From Mesostigma viride (Eukaryota > Streptophyta > Mesostigmatophyceae > Mesostigmatales > Mesostigmataceae): 64,000 nt of DNA. Below the pieces are notes generated by a model. That model made no database searches, was not told where the DNA came from, and worked only from the letters and a program-made list of their open reading frames with translations. Both the position numbers and the translations under genes were made by a program. The stretch covers positions 119,501-183,500 of the forward strand of contig RPFO01000017.1 in the NCBI GenBank assembly GCA_009746045.1, given 5' to 3'. Positions 22,078 to 34,240 of the stretch are shown piece by piece. Numbering within the stretch: the first letter of the stretch is position 1; each line of letters starts with the position of its first letter.

Positions 22078-23799
22078 AACTCGTCGTCTGTCCCTGGTCC
22101 TCTACGGAGGACTGAGTTGAACTCAGTCCTCTCTAGAGGACCGAGTTTTTGGGTTTCGTAGAAAATTCGCCCCGGTCAGAATGTTTGACAAAAAAATTCT
22201 CTCAAAATTTATTCAAATACTACGTGAAAAGATCTTTCTTGGACATATTTTTGGGATTTTTTTGGATTGGGTATGCGCGGCTAACTGTACGGTCAAAGTA
22301 CAGGTGGTAAGGGTACTTTTCCACGTGAAACGCGAGTTCCGGAAATGCACGACCTAGCCATGGCGGCTCGCGCCCATGCATGCAGTTTACGTTTGCGGAC
22401 GAGTTAGCCGTCCAAACTCAGTAAATAGATTTAACATGCCCTAAACATGATATAAATCAATTTTTAGCTCGCGGGGATGCGATTTACCCGGTGTCGGCAC
22501 TGTTCTTGCTGGAAAAAACTGCGATAAGGCAGGTCGACGGAATTGATTACTGCGCTTGCTTTCCGGCGCAATTTCAATGGCTGATAGGTTTCTTTCTACA
22601 TTTTAACATGAATTGTATTAGAATATATTGAGTGACAGTATAGATTTGATGATCTCGACCATTCTGTCACGTCATGGTCTATGTGCCGCAAAGTGCCACT
22701 TTTGCGGGCACCGCCTGGGCCAAGGTAACGCCAGCCGTGCCAGGTAAAGCCGGATAATCGTTGCCTCTTCGTTCCTTGATGTTCGTACATGAGTTTAAGC
22801 TTGCGAGGCGTTGTCAGGTTCAAGTCTTGATGCTCTTTCTTGACCGTTGCCTGCCCCTCTCTAAAACCCCCTTTTCAGATGATGTTAGCAGGCATTTGCC
22901 TTAACCCAGTGTAGTTGTGCAGGGTTTTAGGAGCTGTGCAGGTTTAAACACCTTCACAGATGTTAGTTATTCTTTTGCTACGTTCATACTGCATGATTGT
23001 GTGGCCACGGGCTGCGTCAAGGGTGCATTCAAGCTTTTACGTGTGAGTGAAAAGTCTTGGTGACAAACCACTGCCATCATGTGCCAGCAACTATGTTGGC
23101 CACATCATGGCAAGGCAAAACAGTTATAGCCATATCTATTGTTGTTTGAAACAATGGAAATATGCTTAACCTACCCATTATATTGGTGGTTGACACTTAT
23201 AACATAACCCTTTGTTGGTAGGTATCCAAGCCCATTCCCTACATGCATGCATAGGCTCTCACTACATGATAAGGTATGATATACCTGAAGTATGATGATG
23301 CAAGTGTGTTGTCCTGTAATGCTTGAAGGGAAATGAGTTGATTGGGATGGTTGGTGGCCACGGTGATGTAGTATGACCGCACTTACATGCTAGCAAAGTT
23401 AGCAAAAGCCCCATTCCTCTCCTGAGGACTGAGAGTTTTTTAATTGTTTCAGGCAGTTGCAGTGGCCAAATGGAGCCCAGTTTTTTGCCACGCTTCAAGA
23501 ACTATGTTGTTTACATGCCTATATTTTTTCTTCATGCACCAGGATTTGATTGAATTTTTCCCACTCGTTCTTATCCCGAAAAATGCAAATTCGCGAGGGG
23601 CGCCCAACGTCCGTGTCATTTTCAGGTGTTCGGGTCAAGTTTTCACATATGCAGTATTTTTGCCAACAAAATGATATCTAGTACACCCCAGATCCACATC
23701 AAAACATTTGGGATGGACCCCCCACCTAGTCGCTACACGCGGTTGAAAATTGTCAACTCAGTCCTCCTGTGAGGACTGAGTTGGGACAGACGACGAGTT
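22078..23799. mobile_element. Non-autonomous TIR element with subterminal palindromes, 1.72 kb
   Basis: The element starts AACTCGTCGTCTGTCCC and ends with the exact reverse complement. Just inside the left end is a near-perfect palindrome, about 46 bp, built on AGGACTGAGTT/AACTCAGTCCT. The right end carries a shorter palindrome of the same motif, and the motif recurs at 23420. The interior (22180-23750) has no coding signal. No convincing target duplication is visible. The superfamily is undetermined. Confidence 0.7.
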
Positions 23800-24740
23800 C
23801 AGGAACTGGAAAAGAAACAGATCTGCCACAGGGAAAACCATTCCATGAGAAATGGATAAAAACCTATAGAAGTGGCATTACAGAGTACCACCAGATATTG
23901 GAAACACAAAATTAAAGACATACAGGTTATAAATCAGAACATACAGGTTATATTTTATGAGAGCTTCTCCAGGAATTAATCCCATCACCTCGGTAGAGCC
24001 TCCAGTACAATGACCTTCTGGCGGTGAGTTACATTAATCCTGGAGATATTAATCCCATAAAACCCAGTACATATTTAATATAAGCACAATAAATCCATGT
24101 CAATTATTAATATACCACTTGAAAAAGTAAGACGTATTACTACAGTAGTTTCCCCGGCATACTCTCAACAGGTTAGTATTGGCGCCCGTTTTATGGCGCC
24201 CGTCTACTTGTCAGATGATAAATTGCCACAGCAAACAATTAGATGGCAAAATGAAACACATAGGCATCAATTAAATCCTGCCCTGGGGAACTAGGGAAGT
24301 CTGAACAGGTAAAACATCCTGAGCAGGCCAGCTTGTAGAAATTAACATAATACCAGGGAATCGAACCCGGCCCGGCCGCCCTATAAACCCCAGACTGATA
24401 AAGGTTCCCAGACCATTGAGAGAGGTATGTACAAATATACATTTCTTTTAAAATAGAATACATGGTCTGTAATGGACCTGTCAACCTTGTGTAGTCAACA
24501 GCAAGAACCCCAGCCAAAACCTGGCTGTATTCTGATTAAAATCAGAGTGAGTGTACCATGGTCCATGAGCCTAGCTTAGTACAGACTAAAATACAGGTAT
24601 TATGCCAGTCACAATGCTGACACTACCAAACAACCTGCTCTCCAATGCCCTACAACCAGGCACCAGCTCTAGACAGCTTGCTGAGATGGGTCCATCAGAG
24701 ACTGAAGAACCTTGTATTGCACTGCTGCCTTTTGCACTAT
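23800..24740. other. AT-rich non-coding flank of the Copia fragment, probably LTR or UTR
   Basis: No gene is seen. There are direct repeats (GACATACAGGTTAT/AACATACAGGTTAT; ATTAATCCCAT twice) and a tRNA T-arm-like block ACCAGGGAATCGAACC at 24353-24368 whose reverse complement reads GGTTCGATTCCCTGGT. It probably belongs to the Copia element to its right, but no boundaries are provable. Confidence 0.4.
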
Positions 24741-25880
24741 AGCTTAATTGGTCAAAAAAGCATCAGCAGGATTGTCAATCCCAGGGATATGCTCAATATT
24801 GGCCAACTGGAGGACAATTCCTTAAGAAGGAGATAATCCAAGTCCCTGCTCCTGGCCATCTGCCTGTGCACAAACTGCACCATCCCCATGGAGTCTGTTT
24901 TGAGAAGAGTGGTAACCTGAAGTGGCCAAGGAGTGTTAGAAGTCATCTGATGAAGCAACTCCTTCAGATAAAGGCTGGTGTGAATGCCTTCACAAATAGC
25001 CCTGCATTCTGCCACATCACTGCTGACAGCCACCCGTTTGTGCAGGCGACTAAACCAGCTCACCAAACTCCCCAGGCCCTCCTGTATGAGCACAAAGAGC
25101 CCTGCAGCCCTGCCTCTGACCTGGGAGACCTGCCTGCTGACAGTCCATTGAGCTATCCACATACAGCTCCATGCAAATGGGTTGTGATAATTAAATCCAC
25201 TGCAGACAACAGAATGCCAGATGAAGCCCTGACCTGATCAGCCACCTTGGCAGACCCTAACTCCATCAGCATATCATCAGGCAACCTGGCTATGACCATC
25301 AGGTCTGGCCTGGAAATACCTGCCACGTCCTGAAGCAATCATGCCCCTGACCATAGGACACAACGCCTGTGTGATGACTGGAGGAAGCTTGGTGATGAGA
25401 GTTTCTTGATAATAATTGCATGCCCCCCACCTGGCAGCTTCATACACCATTCTCCCCCCTTCTTCACCAGTGTGGCCTCCATGCCCACAAACAGTAGAGG
25501 CTCATTCTCCACCTGCCATTGCTCCCTTCCCAGGGGAAACTTGGACTTAATGATGGATACTAGCTGTCTAAGCCACGACGTAGGAGCCAGCAGATGCGCA
25601 GGTCATCCCCGTGCAGCGAAGCATACACTGGTAGGCCTTCCCATTGCATGGCCCAGAAACAAACAGGGGTCTACAGGAGAAACCTTCAAGTTGCAATGCT
25701 CCTTCAGGAAACGGTTGAGTGTCTCCTTCCAGATTATTGGACTTGACCTCAGACCCTCCAGGCCCTTGAGGATTTTCAGGAACTCAGTAGGAATGTTCCT
25801 TTTCCATACAGCACGGGCACCCTGACATAGAAAGGCGTCTTGCCCTCCCACTTTTCCTGTGCCAGTTAACGCCAAGCGCA
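24741..25880 (-). pseudogene. Copia-like RT-RNaseH fragment (element III)
   Basis: From right to left, frames with frameshifts encode ILKGLEGLRSSPIIWKETL (RT), VYASLHGDDLRIC (RT active site, HGDD at 25602-25613), the QVSQVRGRAAGLFVLIQEGL start of RNaseH, SSDVAECRAICEG, and LLKTDSMGMVQFVHRQMARS. These parallel the elements at 48.9-50.3 kb and 59.7-63.5 kb. Frameshifts and stops make it non-functional. Its upstream part is replaced at 25862 by an inverted LTR-like copy. Confidence 0.82.
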
Positions 25881-26609
25881 TTGGCGTGTTCCTGATTTGG
25901 CATATCTCTACGATTCCAGCGGCACCGGAACGAGTTCAATCCGACAAGTATCAAGAAAGTTATGGCGTTCCGACTTCCCAGTCGCGCGCGCGCGCGAGCC
26001 GGCTGTTCTTCCAAGTCTTACGTGAATATGTGCCGACAGCATACTGTACTGGGTCGACAGTAATTCCTGGGCTGACAGGAATTAGGTGCTGTACCTACGA
26101 CGGTATTGGATTAATACGTCGTACGCAGGAAACAGGAACCTTAACCTGTGGTCTGTTGGTACCGCAGGCTTAGTCGTGGACTATTAATTGGGTGCAGACG
26201 CAATAATCACTGTGTGGACTGCTGTACTCTGTGGTCGCTGTGCCGGCCTGTATAGCAGACCTACTGTATAGGATCTGGACGCTGTACAGGTTATTAATAC
26301 TGTACCGGGGTGTTAATACTGAGCAGGTCCTACGAGGCTGCTCACGCCTAGCAAAGCACAGTGAACAAGTATATAGGAATATATACTTATATAAGAATAG
26401 GCCAGTGCCAACTGGTCATCTTGCGAGCCCGCCTCACGTTACTACGTGTGTTGCCTTGACTTGGCAAGCTCTTGTCTAAGCCCTCAAGTGCCTGAGTGCT
26501 GTAAGCTTATCCAATTTTAACAAAGCTCCGTTCCAATTAACCACATTCGCATAATTGCTGCATTGCAACCGTATCCTTATTATACCTTGCACTTCAAAAC
26601 GTTAACTCA
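25862..26609 (-). mobile_element. LTR-like unit, copy I (inverted, truncated)
   Basis: It is the reverse complement of sequence in the units at 50314 and 56508, from the TGAGTTAACG end to the GCGTTAACT block. It includes the poly-(CG) stretch CGCGCGCGCG and the conserved GGCGTTCCGACTTCC region. It lacks the final 400 bp of copies II and III, so it is partial. Confidence 0.75.
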
Positions 26610-28050
26610 AATTCCAAGCAGTCTCGACGGAACGACCAGGAGGGTTGTTGCTGTGTGCTGCGTGCAGCGTTGACAACGTGGTGAAGCTCGTCGGGTGTCG
26701 AATGGTGCAGGAAGAACCGCGGCAGCAGGATTTCCGGTTTCCACGACAAGCTGCTGGTGGTTCTATCTCCCCTGAATTGCGTCGTGTTGTTCGATGATTC
26801 AATTATCCCTCTTGCTTGCAGATCGGCCACCTGTTGACCGCAACTTTGCTCAGTTCGTCGACGACCAGGTCGAGGACTGGGAGCGCATCTTGCGGCACGT
26901 CCAGACCATCGTCGTTCCCGCGCACCGAAGCGCAGACGACATTGAACGAGAGCTGCACGGTCTGGTTGGAATACAGTCCGTAATAACAGCGTTGGTCGAC
27001 CGGGTGCGCGAGGACGGTTGGTGGCCAGGCGAGAAGGAGCTGCGGAGCCAGCTGGTGCGGTGCATGCGACGAGAGCTCGCGCAGGCAGCGACAGGTTTGG
27101 GCGCACAACGTGCGTTCGCAGGCGCAGTTGGCGACGGGGGAATTGCGGCATGCAGGACCAGTTCGACGTGAGCGGCGAGTGGTGGAGCGCTACAGGCGGT
27201 TAGCAGAGATCGAGTCGGCTGAAGGAGCCATCGCTGGAAATCAGCGTGCGACGCGGGTTGACAGGGTTGTCGACAGGAATCCGGAGTGGCGGAGAGTGCC
27301 GCTTCAGGAGTTACCCCAACCTCTCCGCGTGCGTGAACGCATGCAGTGAGAGGAGTTCGCCTCTCGTGGCTACGATAGCGACCTCGAGGCAGCTAGGCGC
27401 TGTGGGGGTCGCTGATTTAAGCGACGAGCTTGGCGATCGCGAGGTGCCAAGGTATAACCCGCGGGGCGGCAACGACGGGCTGTCGCCTGTTTACTACGCC
27501 ATGCAACGGTGACGACGCTGTCATCGCGAGCCGACAGCGGGCTGACGACGGGGCTGGTGGCATGCAGCAGGGTGCCAGAGCTCATCAGTGTGAGCGACAG
27601 CGACAGCGACAGTGACAAGGAAAACCAGGTGGCGCCAGCGGGTGGCAGTAGTGGGCTTGACTATAAAGTGGTAACACTTGTCATCTTCTTTCTTGTTCAG
27701 CAGCGTATATTGCTTTAATTGCTGTCTGGCCAGTTGGCTAGTCTGTAGCAGACCTGAACAAGACCCATCATGAGTGAGGAAGCATCCGACCATGCAACGT
27801 GGACGTGGGGTCGGCTTCGAGCGGCGCGGCGCTGATATGGATGGACGCGGTGGACGAGGAGCTAGGAGGGCCTGCACTAGGCCGGGGATCAGCCTGGTCT
27901 AGATGATGGTTAGAGTCAGGGGTCTCAAGGCGCTCAGAACGCGCCAGCAGCGGCCCAAGCTGCGCCTAGGCGGCCGACCGTAGCCGAGGGTTACGCTGTG
28001 CTGAGCCAATTTCAGTCAATCTAAGACAATTGGCAGCCCAGAGACGCTGA
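26610..28050 (+). other. Unrecognised coding-like region, probably retroelement gag debris
   Basis: A 125-codon plus-strand frame (26794-27171) reads as alpha-helical protein (VEDWERILRHVQTIV, ADDIERELHGLVG). Similar composition continues in other frames to about 27350 (VERYRRLAEIESAEG), and an acidic SDSDSDSDKEN stretch follows near 27600. An opposing frame of similar length exists, so even the strand is not certain. I recognise no family. Its position upstream of gag-like sequence suggests retroelement origin. Confidence 0.3.
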
Positions 28051-28484
28051 GAGAATGCTGGAGGATATGAACTTGTACACGGACATCTACACCGGCGACA
28101 AGCTTCGCATTCTGGCGTCAAGTGCCTACATACGGCAGTCGGCAAGGCGGCTCAGTGTTTAAGTTCGTCCGAGAGCGTCATTCAGCCGGGGATTCCTGGG
28201 CCGCGTTCATGACGCGCCTCAGGGTGTTCTTTAGCGACAAGAGGACCATAGATGGTTCTCGTTTGAAGCAGGAGTACCTGGACTACAAGCCTATCAAGGG
28301 GCAGTTGGTGGTCCACACGTTTGAAGACTTCTGTAAGCTGCGTGAGGACGCCATGGCTAAGGGGTTCTTCTGTGCAGACAGAATGGCCATAGGCGACTTT
28401 CTCAAGTCGCTGCAGCTGGATCCTATCACGATGGACAACGTGTCCATCCACATGCGCCAGGTCCATGGATATGGGCTGCCATGA
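28050..28484 (+). pseudogene. Retrotransposon gag-like fragment
   Basis: The main frame (28122-28484) contains GDSWAAFMTRLRVFFSDKRT, LKQEYLDYKPIKGQ and TFEDFCKLREDAMAKG. This is the charged helical pattern of LTR-retrotransposon Gag proteins. In another frame just before it, DKLRILASSAYIRQSARRL appears to continue the same protein, so a frameshift is likely. No zinc knuckle follows directly; one occurs at 29756. Confidence 0.5.
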
Positions 28485-28809
28485 CGGACCAGCTGTATGT
28501 ACGAGTGCTTCAGTGGCAAGTATTGTTTATGTAGGCGGGAAGCGCCCACGTCAAGGGGACGAGGAGGCAGCTGAGCCTGCAGTCAAGTCCATGAGGGGAT
28601 CGGGCCACGGGGGTCCAGCGTCCTCAAGGGGGCCTGAGACCTCGTTCAGGGGTCGATGGAGGTCCAGGAGGGGGCGTGGCAGAATGGCTGGACGGGGGAC
28701 ACCTCCGAAGTCGGGACCTCCACAGTCCCAGTTTGACTTTGCAAGAGGGTGGGTGGTCCTCCCAAGGCTGGGCCCAGCAGTGGGACCTCACGGGACATCA
28801 GTCAGGTGG

Positions 28810-28940
28810 AATGTTAGTTGTGCTCCCGAGTGGCATCTATCCGCTGGCCGGTAGTCGCCGGCCTGGGCGCCTAGTCAGGTGGGCATCAAAGATTGGTGTC
28901 TAGATGCTAGTCGGTGCCTAAGCAAGGTACGGAAGCCAGT
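28810..28940. repeat. About 128-bp direct repeat, left copy
   Basis: The sequence from the GTTGTGCTCCCGAGTGG start to GGTACGGAAGCCAGTG recurs almost exactly at 29333-29460. The two copies bracket a Copia RT fragment. Confidence 0.85.
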
Positions 28941-28954
28941 GGCGCGCGGCTTTC

Positions 28955-29191
28955 TTGCGCGCGCAGCTGGAGTGGGCGATGTATGGGGTGTATGGGGAGT
29001 TGATGGAGGTGCCGCAAGGGGCGGTAAAGCTGAACTTGAAGTTCGTGCTCAAGTATAAGCAGGTCCTCCCCACTGACCCTGTCACATTTCATGTACGGCC
29101 CTGTGTCACGGAGTTTAGGGGCTCGTCTGAGTTGTCGGAGGAGGAATTGTTTAAGCCCGGGTGTTTTTGGCGTGCTCAGATCCCAGCGTAG
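28955..29191 (+). pseudogene. Copia-like RT N-terminal fragment
   Basis: The frame contains VPQGAVKLNLKFVLKYKQV, FHVRPCVTEFRGSSELSEEE and FKPG. It aligns with the RT entry of the 60-63 kb element (VPEGAKKLRLKFVLKQKPQK, FHARPCVTELKGTS, YTPG). Only the fingers region is present. It is out of order relative to the zinc knuckle downstream, so it is a rearranged piece. Confidence 0.75.
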
Positions 29192-29332
29192 GGCACCCTC
29201 CTTGGGGTTTAGGATTTGGGGACGGCCAGTGTGCCGTTACGTGTTTCTCTACTTGAACGTACGTAGGGTCAGTGCTACCCTATTGCCCCTCGCTTTAAAT
29301 AATTTATGATAATTATTTAAAAAGAAAGTATG

Positions 29333-29460
29333 GGAGTTGTGCTCCCGAGTGGCATCTATCCGCTGGCCGGTAGTCGCCGGCCTGGGCGCCTAGTCAGGTG
29401 GGCATCAAAGATTGGTGTCTAGATGCTAGTCGGTGCCTAAGCAAGGTACGGAAGCCAGTG
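29333..29460. repeat. About 128-bp direct repeat, right copy
   Basis: Near-identical to 28810-28940. It is followed at 29519-29608 by a tandem duplication of a roughly 48-bp segment containing TAGTCTCGGGTTAGAGGCTC. Confidence 0.85.
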
Positions 29461-29699
29461 CGCGCCGGGACGGTCAGAGAACCGTCGCCCTCGGTAGCAC
29501 AGATCCGCTGAGTGCCGGTAGTCTCGGGTTAGAGGCTCGAGCATGCACTATCGGGTAGCCTACCGGTAGTCTCGGGTTAGAGGCTCGAGCATGCCTTATC
29601 GGTTAGCGCCGCGCCGCTGAGCTCCTTGCGGCCTGGCCAGCTGCAAGGGTTCAATAGCAATCAGTGGCGGCTGCGGGCTCAGCCTCCCACAATCGGTTC

Positions 29700-30682
29700 C
29701 CCAAACAACAAAAAAGATCCCGTCTCCATCGCCGGCGTGCTATAGCCAGCGGTGAAGGGCATTCAACTATGTTATTTCTGCCAAGGGAAGGGTCACTTCA
29801 GGAATGAGTGTCCCTCGTACCTGAGGCAGGAAGGTCAGAGCAAGCCATGCAGCCCAGGGTGGCAGCAAGGAGAAGGCTGGTCCATCCCAGGACAAGGGCA
29901 ATGGCAACGGGCAGTTGATCATTGACTGGAGCCTGCACACATCCCTGAACCCTGGAGGGTGCCCCTAGGGGTGTGTAATGTAGCTGCTACTGACGGCAGT
30001 GAGGGGCAGCCCCATGCTCTTGTGATAGAGCCCATTGGACACGATGGGGCAAGCTTGGTTACCACAGAGAGTATGCCAGCTGTAGCAGCAGTGGTTACTC
30101 GCCAACGTGCCCGCCATGGCGGTGCTGAGCCTGAGGTAAGACCTGGTGCTGTGGACCCAGGTGGATCTCAGAAGCATTCTGACCGCGTGCAGGACTGGCA
30201 CATGCAGGATGGTCAGGATGAGTGAGGATAGGACTGTAGACAGTCTGACAGGCACGACCCTGGTGCCTCCTGTACATAAGGGATCTGTACATACGTTGAG
30301 TGCTAATAATGACAATAATTTAAGATTTTCTCTCTTGTATGACATTGCCTCAAGGTTGCATACCATGTTTGGCTTTGCAGCTCAGTCTTTGCAAGTTGCT
30401 AGATGGCTGGGAGGAAGTGAGTTGTACTCCATTTGCCAACAGGTTGCTCAACTGCTTGCAGGTGCAGGCTAGTTGCTATAGAAAGCCCAAGCAGTCTCAT
30501 CATGCCAGGTCTCCTATTTTTTGCATGCAGGCCATGTGCAGGTGGATATTCAGAGAATCAGGGGTTCAGTGAAGCTGCTGGTGGCAGTGGACAGATATAC
30601 CAAGTACAAGACCCTAGAGATCCTGCCTGACATGGAGAAACCTACGTTGATTGCCACTCTGAAGTTGACAAGGAGCAGGTAC
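29700..30682 (+). pseudogene. Copia-like element II, left part: zinc knuckle and integrase core
   Basis: Near 29756 the sequence reads IQLCYFCQGKGHFRNECPS, a CX2CX4HX4C zinc knuckle. Near 30540-30670 it reads GHVQVDIQRIRGSVKLLVAVDRYTKYKT split across the frame, with LPDMEKPTLIATLK, the beginning of a DDE integrase core containing the first Asp. The element is broken at 30682 by an LTR insertion with target duplication GGTAC and resumes at 47491. There is no protease between the knuckle and integrase. Frameshifts are present. Confidence 0.8.
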
Positions 30683-31263
30683 TGTTAGGGTCCAGATATC
30701 ACAGATAGGTCAGATGTGAAATATCAAGTAGCGGCCAATCATTTGTTGACACGTGGCACAATGTCGCTGTGCCACGTGGCTCGTAGTTGTGGCGCCATGC
30801 ACATGGTGCTATGCTGCCGTGCAATGTGGCCGTAGTATGCAGTTCTGTGCTGACTCAGCCGGTGCGGCCTTGTGACATTGGTCTTTCTGCCGGCCGCAGG
30901 CGGGGCCTTTTGGCTGCCCCACATTATGCTGAATGTCCGTCCAGATTCAGCATTGAGATTGTTATTCCGACATGCGCGAGTAGCCTGCCAGCGTGGCAGG
31001 GCCGTACTTTAAGCGCAATGCATTCCGTGCGTAAGTGCACGGCGGATGCGCAAGTATATGTTTGCAGACGCGCATGGTCGGTAGCAAGCTTTACAACTTT
31101 GTAGCCTTGCTAAGCGTTGGCAGCGGTCCACGCGAGTTGGCTGTGCCGAATATATTTCACTAATCATGGAAGGCCTTATGATGAACATATGTGTCATGGC
31201 ATCCTATAGCTCATGTTGTATATTCGTCACCTGGATTTGGGCAAGCCGAGCTGCAGCGTAACA
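30683..31263. mobile_element. LTR of nested element, left copy (581 bp)
   Basis: It begins TGTTAGGGTCC, ends GCAGCGTAACA (TG...CA), and is nearly identical to 46923-47490 in the same orientation. The left flank is GGTAC (30678-30682). It contains an internal hairpin CGTGGCACA...TGTGCCACG near 30750. No PBS is recognisable immediately to the right. Confidence 0.92.
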
Positions 31264-34130
31264 AGTACTACTAGTCTGTCCTTTCTGGAATCCGGGGCAG
31301 GCAGTTTTCGGTTTGCTACGTTCGTGCATAACTATGCATGTTGAAATCAGCGAATGATGATGCTGATTTTGGTGGCGAGGCCATGCAAGGGGTTGATAGC
31401 CTTTGAAAATCCTTGAGCTAGTTGTTACGGCTTTGGTGCCGTTGTTATGCTGGTCCGATTCCTACCCTGGTTTCACGAAGGCCCAGTATTGCCTGGCGTT
31501 GGTGCCGGTGTCGGCAGTGGGTGCCACCTTATTAACGGCTTGTGTTGTCCGCGGGCAGCGGCAAGGTTTGTTAATGTTTGCCGGGTTCCACCTTTTCTTG
31601 TCGGTTGAGTAGGCGGGGATTAAGGCCGAAGTATGGTTGTCTTTATGTTTTGCTTCCGCCATATTGCCTGGCATCGCTAGATTTGCTGGGCTTGTCGCTG
31701 TCGCGACAGTTTGCTGATTCGGCGGCAGTCCTTTTAGAAGTTCGTTGTTTTCCGTGACTGCCGGAGCCTGAGATCGTGCTCAGTTTGTCGGCCTGTGATG
31801 CGGAACCACGGACACTTGTGCTTTCCGCTGGATTGCTTTAATTAGGAGTTTTCTTTCCAGCTGGTGCCCGCAGTTGTTTGTGAAGCCGTTCGCTCTTTTT
31901 ACGAAGCGCGGTGGCATGTGTGATTTTTTTTTGCTCTCTGGCAAGTTATTTCCCGGGTGGTGGACTTGCTCTTCTACGTTTGACGTAGTAGTGGCATGAA
32001 GTCTGTCAAGTTTGCCATTCTGATGACGGCTATATAGCTGGTTATTTGATGGGTTTGTTGTTAGTTTGTGAATGTCGGGAAGCAGCGTCGGGCTGGCATG
32101 AAGTTTTTTTTATTATTTTTACTGTACTGGGCTGAGCTGGAATCTGGAGCCAGTTTGCCGAGTTTTTGTGCTGTCTTGGCACTTTGTTGCGAAAGGCTTC
32201 GCCCACGATTTTTTTTAACGTTGTCTCCTTGTTGGTCAATTGATGAGACGTGCACCGTTCGGTGCATGCTGTGGCCGATGGCCTCTAGTCCTGTCATTGA
32301 GACGATGAGCAGGAATTATTGTTGTGTGTTTGCCCAGGAGGTCGAGTCTCTACCTCCTTATATCGCATGGTGTTTGCACATGGAGACACGGAGTGGGCGT
32401 TTGCAAGCTATCAGCGGAGCTCGGTGATGTTGACGCCCTCTTGCCCTTGCTAGCTTCTCGCCCGCTTGGTTTGTGCTTGGATCTTCCATGCAGTGTTGAT
32501 GGGAGGATACGATCAGGGGTTTAGGCAGCCTACTAGACCTCTTGTATATGGGTGGCAGCACAACCATGCAGTTGTGGGAACAAGCTACATAGTGTACACC
32601 CCCGGTGATACTGGTTTTCTCCTTTTGCTTTTATCAAGGGCAGGGGCATGCTACAACTGCTCATGGAATCAACCCCAATGGCCAGATTGGATGCCATGTT
32701 GCTGTTTTTGTCTTGACGTGCCCTTGTTTTGAAAAGAAAAAAGGGGGTTGGGCAGTCATAGCTATGTTGGACAGGCAGAATGTTCAGCAAGAGTCATCCT
32801 CCTCTGTCCCCTGTCATTCCCTCGTTGGCACAAGGATAGAGGTTGTAAGGCCGCCAGGACAGGTAGTCACTCCTTCCTCGTTCTGGTGGATCCAGGGGGT
32901 ATTGTGTCAGTCCTTGGCTAGGATGCCACTACTAGACGGGGATGGTGATACTTGTAAACCCTCCGTTGGATCAGGCTGAGCCAGCGTTATATGGCAGGAC
33001 TCAGTGGGGCATAGATTCTCTGAAAGACGGGATTCCTTGCATAATTTGCTGGTGATGCATGGGGGTGCCCCTCAATGGTGCCTAAGGACCTCCCCCTCTT
33101 ACGCAGGCTGTGAGGAGACGGCAGGGCTATAGGTATCTACACCTATAGCCCACGGTGGAAGCCATACCACCACAGCTAATCTCTTTCTATGTGACCCAGA
33201 TTGCTATTGGCATGGTTACTACAGCAAGGTGCATGATTACTTGTACGCCTTGGCTGCATGCCTGTTTTGTTTGTATGTGGGAGCCTAATTTTGTTTGAGG
33301 GCTGTGCCCACAACGGGGGTGAGAGTTTGTGGTGGGCTGAATGCCACCATTGTTTGTGATCTTGGACTATTGAGTAGCCAGGTCTACATGTACATGTCGA
33401 GTAGCCAGGTCTACATGTACATGTCGATGGTTTGTGGATAATCGATGTTTATGTGACGTATGCTGGTTTTATCCGGCCAGCAGACTTTACCTCTATGCTC
33501 CTTTCATCGATGGGAGCAGGTGGGTGACCTACGTGGACTTGTTTGTTGGTAAGGCATGGTCTGCTGCATATTAAGGAGCGGGCCGTCTTGGCTTTGTGAG
33601 TATTGTGCCTGCTACGGAGCCAGATCCTGATATGGATAGCTCAAAGTTTTCTATGACCACGAGCATGATCGAAGCTGCTGGATAAGCCAATGATGTGTGT
33701 TGGCATCGTAATTCTTGTGCTCTCGTGTATAACTTTTGTTCTTATTAGGGACGGAATGTCCCTCTCACGTGATGTGAAGAGCACTTGAATCGTTAATAAT
33801 GTTGCTCGCGGGTCTAAAAACTCAATTGCCTCCTCTCCGAGGTGAGAGTGAGTGGAGCGGGCATGTGCAGCAGGTGAATTCGTACCACCTTGTTGTAATT
33901 AAGGGAGCTGGTGACATGTTGGTCACATGTTGCATGGGCCAATAGCGGGTATGCATAAAGAGATTTCCTGGGAGGGCAGGACAGTGGTGGACCCATGGTA
34001 TGTTGAAAGTTCCCACTGAGCAGCCATGGTTGTGGATTATGGGTCCTCACCACATGGGTGGTCACGCTTCAGATTGTGCAGGGTGTACACAACATCATTG
34101 AGGATTGGCTTGCCTGTCAGCATTCCCAAT
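31264..34130. other. Non-coding interior of the nested LTR element, left part
   Basis: About 2.9 kb without any frame of recognisable content. There is no gag, protease, integrase or RT. A 27-bp tandem with CTACATGTACATGTCGA occurs at 33383-33427. This suggests a non-autonomous (LARD-like) element. Confidence 0.6.
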
Positions 34131-34240
34131 GTCGAGGGGATTCATAAGTGTTTGCTCAATTTCATAAATTTTACTCAATTTTTCCACATGTGATTAAATC
34201 CTTATATTTGTCAATAAAGCAGGGGTCATCCAGCCTTCAG

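Noticed and set aside
31264-34130. Hidden gag-pol in the nested LTR element
   Set aside because: No RT, integrase, protease or zinc-knuckle motif is visible on either strand.
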